Positions 1-5,016 of a stretch of DNA of 17,198 nt are shown here, piece by piece; positions within the stretch are counted from its first letter, which is position 1; each line of letters begins with the position of its first letter. The notes beneath the pieces were generated by a model that ran no database searches, was not told the origin of the DNA, and saw only the letters and a program-made list of their open reading frames with translations. Source of the DNA: an uncultured Oscillospiraceae bacterium (GTDB lineage Bacteria > Bacillota > Clostridia > Oscillospirales > Acutalibacteraceae); assembly GCA_905198295.1 (NCBI GenBank), contig CAJKBW010000067.1, forward strand, positions 1 to 17,198, given 5' to 3'. The position numbers were made by a program, and so were the translations under genes.

Positions 1-372
1 TTCCGTGTTTTTCTGTGCAGCGTGGCGCTTGATGGCTTCAAAGCTCTCGGCGCTGATGACATGCTCAATACGGCAGGCATCCTCGACGGCGTGTTCCCGG
101 TCTACCCCCAGCCGTTCCAGCCAGTTGGTCAGCAGGACGTGCCGTTCATATACCCGTTCTGCGATCGCCTGACCGGCCGCAGTCAGGGTGATGAGCCCGT
201 CGCCGTCCATTTCGATATACCCGTTTTCCCGCAGGTTTTTCATGGCGATGCTCACGCTGGGCTTGGAAAACTCCAGTTTGCCGGCGATATCGATGGAACG
301 CACAAAGCCTTTTTCCTGCTGGAGCATAAGAATCGCTTCCAGATAATTTTCCGCAGATTCCTGTATTTTCAT
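1..372 (-). CDS. DtxR-family metal-dependent transcriptional regulator (C-terminus missing)
   Basis: The first 124 residues are present; the gene runs off the left edge. Residues about 5-70 form the DtxR/MntR winged helix: a start resembling AENYLEAI, then a helix-turn-helix near 25-48 containing FSKPSVS. Residues 75-120 match the metal-binding and dimerisation domain, with H78 and the block DACRIEH giving C100, E103 and H104, like the Cys-Glu-His ligand set of DtxR. The first-helix ligand (Met10 in DtxR, Asp8 in MntR) aligns with Asn9, so metal preference (iron or manganese) cannot be called. Family members repress metal uptake or efflux genes when metal-loaded; the target is not visible here. 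The ATG at 370-372 is preceded by a purine-rich site (AAAGGGCGG) and a good promoter. Family confidence is high. Confidence 0.9.
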   Translation of the reverse strand, partial: MKIQESAENYLEAILMLQQEKGFVRSIDIAGKLEFSKPSVSIAMKNLRENGYIEMDGDGLITLTAAGQAIAERVYERHVLLTNWLERLGVDREHAVEDACRIEHVISAESFEAIKRHAAQKNTE

Positions 373-403
373 CGTCTCGCCGCCCTTTTTGTATGTTGTT
401 ACC

Positions 404-431
404 ATTATACCATGCCGAATGGGAATTGCAA
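404..431 (-). promoter_or_regulatory. Sigma-A type promoter for the DtxR-family gene
   Basis: Read on the minus strand: TTGCAA (426-431), a 16-nt spacer and a perfect TATAAT (404-409), with TG one base upstream of the -10 (extended -10). It lies about 30 nt before the start codon. No palindromic operator was recognised around it. Confidence 0.75.
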
Positions 432-452
432 GTCTCCGGCCGGCGGAGGAGA

Positions 453-478
453 GGGAAACGCGGCGAACCGCGTTTCCC
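453..478 (-). terminator. Strong hairpin downstream of the 57-aa gene, possible terminator
   Basis: A perfect 11-bp stem (GGGAAACGCGG / CCGCGTTTCCC) closes a 4-nt loop that reads TTCG on the minus strand. It begins 15 nt past the stop of the minus-strand 57-aa gene. The following minus-strand bases are pyrimidine-rich (TCTCCTCC) but not a true U-tract, so intrinsic termination is uncertain; it could instead protect an mRNA 3' end. Confidence 0.5.
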
Positions 479-493
479 CGTGCGGAAATGCCG

Positions 494-667
494 TCAGAAC
501 ATGCCTCGGGTCAGATCTTCTGCGCAGCGGCGGAGGCTTTTCAGGGAATCGATCCGGGCGGCGTGCTGCTGTACGGCATACTGCAGATCTTCCGGCAGCG
601 CGCAGTAGAACTGTGCGGCCCGCTCGTTTTCCCGCAGCAGTGTTTCGAGCCCTTTGCCCTTTTCCAT
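494..667 (-). CDS. Small conserved-type hypothetical protein, 57 aa
   Basis: An ATG at 665-667 opens a 57-residue frame ending in TGA at 494-496. A strong purine run (AAAAGGGGG) lies about 10 nt upstream of the ATG. The product is charged and probably helical, with no signal peptide or membrane segment. The central pattern LPEDLQYAVQQ, then RIDSLKSL and a final AEDLTRG, resembles small uncharacterised proteins common in Clostridia that share an LP..V...I..R...I.S...L...AE.L pattern; this resemblance is from memory. It lies between the DtxR-family gene and the Cys-rich gene, on the same strand as both, and ends just before a strong hairpin. No function can be assigned. Confidence 0.65.
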   Translation of the reverse strand: MEKGKGLETLLRENERAAQFYCALPEDLQYAVQQHAARIDSLKSLRRCAEDLTRGMF

Positions 668-749
668 AAAAAAACATCCCCCTTTTCCGCTTTTCGCCGG
701 GTTTGCCGGCCGTTTTAGTATGCGGCGGCAGGGGCAAAGTATACGGGAT

Positions 750-1073
750 TTACGCCTCCAAGAAGACGATGGAAGCGTTCTTTTTCAATGCGAGCCGGCA
801 TTCGGCTTCCGCACATTTGGTGATGCCGGCGATCACCGGACAGGCCGCGTGCACCGGAAAATGTGCAAGCGCGTAGTCGTAAAGCGGCCCGCTGCCCGGA
901 CGGGTCAGGCAAAGTTCATACGCGTCGAAGGTGCCGCCGAGGGTCTGCATCATTTTCTGCACGGCCTCGCAGCCGCCGTCCACCCGGAGCGTCACCTCCA
1001 TCTGATCGGCGGATTCCGCCGTTACCGTCGCATCAAATCCGCATATGCCCGGTTCGATTTTTACTCTGGTCAT
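750..1073 (-). CDS. Six-cysteine conserved hypothetical protein, 107 aa
   Basis: The frame could extend upstream to 1154, but the ATG at 1071-1073 is chosen because AAAGGGAGAGG sits just before it, and because the extra 27 residues look like translated leader and would overlap the promoter. The product has C11, C35, C55, C78, C87 and C92. Notable blocks are PGICGF near the N-terminus, GTFDAYELC around 47-55, HAACPVIAGITKC (75-87) and EAECRLALKKN (90-100). I recognise it as a type of small protein seen in anaerobic Firmicutes (possibly DUF6951), without known function. The conserved cysteines suggest metal or Fe-S binding, which is inference. There is no signal peptide, so it should be cytosolic. 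Confidence 0.75.
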   Translation of the reverse strand: MTRVKIEPGICGFDATVTAESADQMEVTLRVDGGCEAVQKMMQTLGGTFDAYELCLTRPGSGPLYDYALAHFPVHAACPVIAGITKCAEAECRLALKKNASIVFLEA

Positions 1074-1110
1074 TTGCCTCTCCCTTTCTTTACTGCGTTT
1101 GAACAGGCTT

Positions 1111-1139
1111 ATTGTAATCCTTTTCGGGGAATCCGTAAA
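1111..1139 (-). promoter_or_regulatory. Sigma-A type promoter for the Cys-rich gene
   Basis: On the minus strand, TTTACG (1134-1139), a 17-nt spacer and TACAAT (1111-1116), about 38 nt upstream of the ATG at 1073. It lies back to back with the promoter of the plus-strand MGMT-like gene. Confidence 0.6.
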
Positions 1140-1171
1140 GACGCAAACCGGCATATCCGCCCGGTTTTGGC

Positions 1172-1200
1172 TTGCGTTTTGGCGGCGTTTGGGCTATACT
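1172..1200 (+). promoter_or_regulatory. Sigma-A type promoter for the MGMT-like operon
   Basis: TTGCGT (1172-1177), 17-nt spacer, TATACT (1195-1200), 44 nt before the ATG at 1245. The ribosome site AGGGAGGA lies between them. The -10 is strong and the -35 weak. Confidence 0.6.
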
Positions 1201-1244
1201 GAGGGCACAGGAATGCAGTCTGACAAAAGGGAGGAAACCTGTGT

Positions 1245-1589
1245 ATGAATCCGGAAAACCGTGACGGCGCGGCAAACGCCTATACCCGAATTTACGATGT
1301 GGTGCGCCGCATCCCGGCGGGTAAGGTGGCCACCTACGGCCAGGTGGCGCTGCTGGCCGGCAATCCGCGCTGGGCGCGGGTGGTGGGCTATGCGCTGCAT
1401 GTCAATCCCGACCCGGACGGCATTCCCTGCTTCCGGGTGGTCAACCGCATGGGCGGCTGTTCGGATGCGTTCGCGTTCGGCGGCAGGGAGCGTCACCGGG
1501 AGCTGCTGCGCTGCGACGGTGCCGTGCTGCTGCCGGACGGCCGGGTGGATCTGGCGCGCTGCCAGTGGGACGGAAAAAGCCGGCACTGA
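1245..1589 (+). CDS. MGMT/ATL-like DNA repair protein with a PCFR active-site motif
   Basis: At 114 aa this is the bare C-terminal DNA-binding domain of O6-alkylguanine-DNA alkyltransferases, without the N-terminal domain of Ogt or Ada. Recognisable parts are the GKVATYGQVA segment (Tyr that rotates the phosphate), the recognition-helix block ARVVGYALH with the arginine finger, then NP, and IPCFRVVNR with Cys62. The acceptor cysteine is kept, but the usual PCHR histidine is Phe63, and the glutamate of the classic Cys-His-water-Glu network appears as Asp in CDG. Family members remove O6-alkyl groups by self-alkylation, or as ATLs flag lesions for excision repair; which applies is open. RBS AGGGAGGA precedes the ATG. 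It is first in a likely operon, 30 nt ahead of the tautomerase gene. Confidence 0.88.
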   Translation: MNPENRDGAANAYTRIYDVVRRIPAGKVATYGQVALLAGNPRWARVVGYALHVNPDPDGIPCFRVVNRMGGCSDAFAFGGRERHRELLRCDGAVLLPDGRVDLARCQWDGKSRH

Positions 1590-1619
1590 ATTTGTGGATA
1601 AAGCGAAAGGAGACAACGT

Positions 1620-1961
1620 ATGCCGTTTATTTCATCGAAGGTCAGCGTGCCGCTGACAGACGAAAAGGAACAGGTGCTTAAAGCCCGGCTCGGCCAGGCG
1701 ATCACCTGTTTTCCGGGCAAAAGCGAAAGCTTTCTGATGCTCGATTTCGAGGACAACTGCCGGCTATATTTCCGCGGGGAGCCGGGACCGGCGGCCTTTA
1801 TCGAAGTCAAGGTGCTCGGCGCGCTTGAGCGGGCGCACTGCGAAAAGATGACCGCGGCGGTTACCGCTGTTTTTGCGGAAGAACTGGGGATCGATCCCGG
1901 GCGTATTTATGTCCGCTATGAGGAAACGGAGCACTGGGGCTGGAACGGCGGGAATTTCTGA
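1620..1961 (+). CDS. MIF-like / phenylpyruvate tautomerase-related protein
   Basis: At 113 aa this matches the size of the macrophage migration inhibitory factor family. After Met removal the N-terminus is Pro (MPFI), the catalytic base of the tautomerase superfamily. Lys33 in PGKSE matches the substrate-binding lysine of MIF, and the block AFIEVKVLG, the helix EKMTAAVTAVFAEELGI and the C-terminal WGWNGGNF follow the MIF pattern. Family members tautomerise enol/keto phenylpyruvate-type compounds as a trimer; the true substrate in bacteria is usually unknown. AAAGGAG lies 7 nt before the ATG, and the gene follows the MGMT-like gene by 30 nt, so co-transcription is likely. Confidence 0.88.
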   Translation: MPFISSKVSVPLTDEKEQVLKARLGQAITCFPGKSESFLMLDFEDNCRLYFRGEPGPAAFIEVKVLGALERAHCEKMTAAVTAVFAEELGIDPGRIYVRYEETEHWGWNGGNF

Positions 1962-2013
1962 CCGGCATGCGCCGGCTGGTGCGGCCAGACAAAAGCAGAA
2001 AGAGGGGGAGTCC

Positions 2014-2205
2014 GTGAAAAAGGTGGTTTTGGGCGGGGCATACATTATCGGCGGAATATTGCTTGCCATGTTATCGATTTTAAAAATTGACGGAAATATA
2101 ACCGGACCGATTTTGGCTTTTCCCGTAATCGGGCTGATCTTATTTCTGGTGGGCAGCTTCCTGGGAATACGCGGCTTGTACGAGGACAAGGACGAAAGAA
2201 AATAA
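2014..2205 (+). CDS. Small two-helix membrane protein, 63 aa
   Basis: A GTG at 2014 preceded by AGAGGGGGAG gives a 63-residue protein starting MKKVVLGGAYIIGG. Two hydrophobic stretches, about residues 4-24 and 31-53, are separated by a short polar turn with KIDGN; the C-terminus is charged (YEDKDERK). This suggests a helical hairpin in the cytoplasmic membrane. The in-frame extension up to 1873 lies inside the tautomerase gene and is rejected. It follows that gene by 52 nt and ends just before a strong terminator, so it is probably the last gene of that unit. I do not recognise the family. Confidence 0.65.
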   Translation: MKKVVLGGAYIIGGILLAMLSILKIDGNITGPILAFPVIGLILFLVGSFLGIRGLYEDKDERK

Positions 2206-2241
2206 AAAAAGTCCTGTGTGCTGCATGAAGGGTATAAAATA

Positions 2242-2270
2242 ACGCGCCGGCAAAAATGCCGGCGCGTTTT
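2242..2270. terminator. Bidirectional intrinsic terminator between the MGMT-like unit and tspO
   Basis: A perfect 10-bp stem (ACGCGCCGGC / GCCGGCGCGT) with a 6-nt loop. It is followed by TTT on the plus strand, and on the minus strand by a T-rich run (reverse complement of ATAAAATA). It lies between the converging 63-aa gene and tspO and can serve both. Confidence 0.85.
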
Positions 2271-2277
2271 AGCGGTT

Positions 2278-2760
2278 TCAGCGGTTGAGCAGGTATACCC
2301 CGATGTTCAGATAGCCCGCGAACAGCAGCCAGAGCTGGTACGGGATCATCAGCCGGCCGGCGGTGCGGTGGATATAGCGGAAGCCGGTAGCAGTCAGCGA
2401 AACCAGGCCGAACAGCAGCACCAGCCAGAAAAAGGCGAAAAGCCGCCACTGCAGCCGGAAAAAGATCACCGGCCAGAGCACGTTGACCACCAGCTGGAGA
2501 AAATACATCCGCAGCGGTGGCGCCCGGTCTATATCGTCGGTGTTCCACACCAGATAGGCGGCAAAGCCCATGAGCAGGTACAGAATGGTCCACACGATCG
2601 GGAATACCACGGCGGGCGGGGTCAGCGGCGGCTTGCGCAGCGTCTCGAAGGCGGATGTCCCCCCAAGAAAGCCCCCGAGCATGCCGAGCAGCAGGGTGAC
2701 CCCTTCAAAAAACAGAAAAGCCCTCAAATCGAAGGTGCGGCGGCGAACGGCTGCATACAT
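2278..2760 (-). CDS. tspO: TspO/MBR family tryptophan-rich membrane protein
   Basis: The 160-aa length is typical of bacterial TspO (translocator protein, 18 kDa). Five membrane segments are expected: about 13-35, 48-70, 84-102, 106-126 and 137-158. Diagnostic motifs are KPPLTPPAVVFPIVWTILY, QLVVNVLWPVIFF and YQLWLLFAGYLNIGVYLLN. Family members bind porphyrins and related ligands and have been linked to tetrapyrrole handling and stress responses; the role here is not visible. The ATG at 2758-2760 has AGAGGAGGAA about 7 nt upstream. It is divergent from the topoisomerase operon, with about 220 nt between start codons. The minus-strand stretch upstream has a TATACC-like element near 2795-2800 but no convincing -35. 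Confidence 0.93.
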   Translation of the reverse strand: MYAAVRRRTFDLRAFLFFEGVTLLLGMLGGFLGGTSAFETLRKPPLTPPAVVFPIVWTILYLLMGFAAYLVWNTDDIDRAPPLRMYFLQLVVNVLWPVIFFRLQWRLFAFFWLVLLFGLVSLTATGFRYIHRTAGRLMIPYQLWLLFAGYLNIGVYLLNR

Positions 2761-2881
2761 GTTGGATTCCTCCTCTGATTTCCGGAGCGTTTTATGGTAT
2801 AGTGTATGCGCTTTCGCGGCGTTTTAGTCGCCGGGACGACCACCAGATACGGTGGACAAAGGCGGAAAACACAACTATTTC

Positions 2882-2911
2882 TTGACAGAATGGCGGTTGG
2901 CGGGATACAAT
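2882..2911 (+). promoter_or_regulatory. Sigma-A promoter of the topoisomerase pair
   Basis: Perfect -35 TTGACA (2882-2887), 18-nt spacer, -10 TACAAT (2906-2911). The likely transcript has a leader of about 65 nt before the ATG at 2982. In that leader CTGCCGG (2930-2936) can pair with CCGGCAG (2944-2950), a 7-bp hairpin that ends about 14 nt before the ribosome site. Confidence 0.8.
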
Positions 2912-2981
2912 AAAGTATTGATGGCATTCCTGCCGGCGTCCGGCCGGCAGAAAACAACGACGATAAGGAATGATTCACACT

Positions 2982-4964
2982 ATGGCGTCCAAAAAGCAAA
3001 GCTACGGCAACGAAAGCATCACCTCCCTCAAAGGCGCCGACCGGGTGCGTAAACGGCCTGCCGTTATTTTCGGCTCGGACGGGCTGGAGGGCTGTGAGCA
3101 CGCGGTGTTTGAAATATTGTCCAACTCGATCGACGAGGCACGCGAGGGCTACGGCAGCCGCATCATCACCACCTGCTATGAAGACGGCTCGATCGAGGTG
3201 CAGGATTTCGGCCGCGGCATGCCGGTGGACTACAACCCGCGGGAGCAGCGGTTCAACTGGGAGCTGATTTTCTGCGAGCTGTACGCCGGCGGCAAGTACA
3301 ACACCAACGAGGGCGAGAGCTACGAATATTCCCTCGGCCTCAACGGTCTGGGCGCCTGCGCAACCCAGTATTCGTCGGAATATATGGACGTCGAGGTGCG
3401 CCGCGACGGCACGCGGTACACCCTGCATTTCGAGCACGGCGAAAACATCGGCGGCCTCACGCAGGAGCCGTACGCCCGCAAGGACACCGGCACCACCATC
3501 CGCTTTAAGCCGGATCTGAAGGTGTTTACCGATATCCGCATCCCGGCGGATTATTACCGGGATATCCTGCGCCGGCAGGCGATTGTCAACCCCAACCTGC
3601 TGTTTGTGCTGCGGCTGCAGAATGGCCGCAGCTTCGATACCGAGGAATTCGTCTATCAGAACGGTATTGAGGATTACGTTAGGGAGCTGGTCGGGGAAGA
3701 GCGGCTGACCGATGTGCAGGTCTGGTCAGCGGAGAGGCGCGGCCGCGACCGCGCGGACAAGCCGGAATACAAGGTCAAGCTCAATGTGGCGCTGTGCTTT
3801 TCCAACAAGATGAATCTGCTCGAGTATTACCATAATTCCAGCTTCCTTGAGCATGGCGGTGCGCCGGAAAAGGCGGTGCGCTCGGCGTTTGTGGCGCAGA
3901 TTGACGCCTATCTCAAGCAAAACGGGCGGTATCTCAAAAACGAGAGCAAGATCAGCTTTCAGGACGTGCAGGATTGTCTGGTGCTGGTGTCGTCCTCCTT
4001 TTCGACCCAGACCTCTTACGAAAATCAGACCAAAAAGGCGATTACCAACAAATTTATTCAGGAGGCCATGACCGAATTCCTGCGGCACAACCTCGAGGTG
4101 TATTTTCTCGAAAACAAGGCGGAAGCGGACAAGCTGACCGAGCAGGTGCTCATCAACAAGCGCAGCCGCGAAAAGGCTGAAACCACCCGCCTGAACTTGA
4201 AGAAAACGCTGCAGAGCGGCAACGATCTCGCTTCCCGCGTGCAGAGCTTTGTGGACTGCCGCAGCAAGGACGTGACCGAGCGCGAGCTGTTCATCGTGGA
4301 GGGTAAATCCGCTATGGGCGCCTGCATCCAGGCGCGCAATCCCGATTTTCAGGCCATCATCCCGGTACGCGGCAAAATCCTCAACTGCCTGAAGGCCGAA
4401 TACGACAAGATTTTCAAAAACGAGATCATCACCGACCTGATCAAGGTGCTCGGCTGCGGGGTGGAGGTCAAGAGCAAGGCCAACAAGGATCTCGCGACCT
4501 TTGATCTGTCGCTGCTGCGCTTCAGCAAGGTGATTATCTGCACCGATGCCGACGTCGACGGCTTCCAGATCCGCACCCTGATCCTCACCATGCTCTACCG
4601 CCTGACCCCGACCCTTATCGAGGAGGGACGGGTGTTTATCGCGGAGACGCCGCTGTACGAGATTACCTGCAAAAACGATACCTATTTTGCCTACGACGAC
4701 AAGGAAAAGAGCGAAATCCTCACCGAAATCGGCGACGCCAAATACACCATCCAGCGCTCCAAGGGACTGGGTGAAAACGACCCCGACATGATGTCGATGA
4801 CCACGATGAATCCCGCAACCCGCCGGCTCATCAAGGTGGAGCCAACCGAGGCGGAGGCGACGTCGATGATGTTCGACGTGCTGCTCGGCGACAACCTGAA
4901 CGGCCGCAAGGACTTCATTGCCGAGCGCGGGAGTCTGTATCTCGATATGGTGGACGTGAGCTGA
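2982..4964 (+). CDS. parE: Divergent type IIA topoisomerase subunit B (ParE/GyrB-like)
   Basis: The ATPase subunit of an ATP-dependent type II topoisomerase, 660 aa. The ATG at 2982 is preferred because AAGGAA ends 11 nt upstream; the ATG at 2970 overlaps that site. The GHKL ATPase domain shows E44 and N48 in EILSNSIDEA, D75 in DFGRGMPV, a G-loop-like GLNGLGACATQYSS, and the transducer Lys351 in ENQTKK. The TOPRIM domain starts near 436: E440 in VEGKSAMG and D522/D524/D526 in TDADVDG are the metal ligands, followed by PVRGKIL and the RSKGLGE motif. The usual EGDSAGG is EGKSAMG, and no long GyrB insert is seen. It pairs with the A subunit that starts 52 nt downstream. Its sequence is far enough from textbook GyrB/ParE that it may be an extra topoisomerase beside a standard gyrase, which is inference. 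Confidence 0.92.
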   Translation: MASKKQSYGNESITSLKGADRVRKRPAVIFGSDGLEGCEHAVFEILSNSIDEAREGYGSRIITTCYEDGSIEVQDFGRGMPVDYNPREQRFNWELIFCELYAGGKYNTNEGESYEYSLGLNGLGACATQYSSEYMDVEVRRDGTRYTLHFEHGENIGGLTQEPYARKDTGTTIRFKPDLKVFTDIRIPADYYRDILRRQAIVNPNLLFVLRLQNGRSFDTEEFVYQNGIEDYVRELVGEERLTDVQVWSAERRGRDRADKPEYKVKLNVALCFSNKMNLLEYYHNSSFLEHGGAPEKAVRSAFVAQIDAYLKQNGRYLKNESKISFQDVQDCLVLVSSSFSTQTSYENQTKKAITNKFIQEAMTEFLRHNLEVYFLENKAEADKLTEQVLINKRSREKAETTRLNLKKTLQSGNDLASRVQSFVDCRSKDVTERELFIVEGKSAMGACIQARNPDFQAIIPVRGKILNCLKAEYDKIFKNEIITDLIKVLGCGVEVKSKANKDLATFDLSLLRFSKVIICTDADVDGFQIRTLILTMLYRLTPTLIEEGRVFIAETPLYEITCKNDTYFAYDDKEKSEILTEIGDAKYTIQRSKGLGENDPDMMSMTTMNPATRRLIKVEPTEAEATSMMFDVLLGDNLNGRKDFIAERGSLYLDMVDVS

Positions 4965-5016
4965 TCCGGCGCGCCATAAGACTGTCCGGAAATACCAGAC
5001 GAAGGAATGAACGACT

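Noticed and set aside
654..1202. 182-codon plus-strand frame opposite the 57-aa and Cys-rich genes
   Set aside because: The minus-strand genes have good ribosome sites and conserved-looking motifs; this frame has neither.
2218..2778. 186-codon plus-strand frame opposite tspO
   Set aside because: TspO motifs on the other strand are unmistakable; this frame is Gln, Glu and His rich without a domain.
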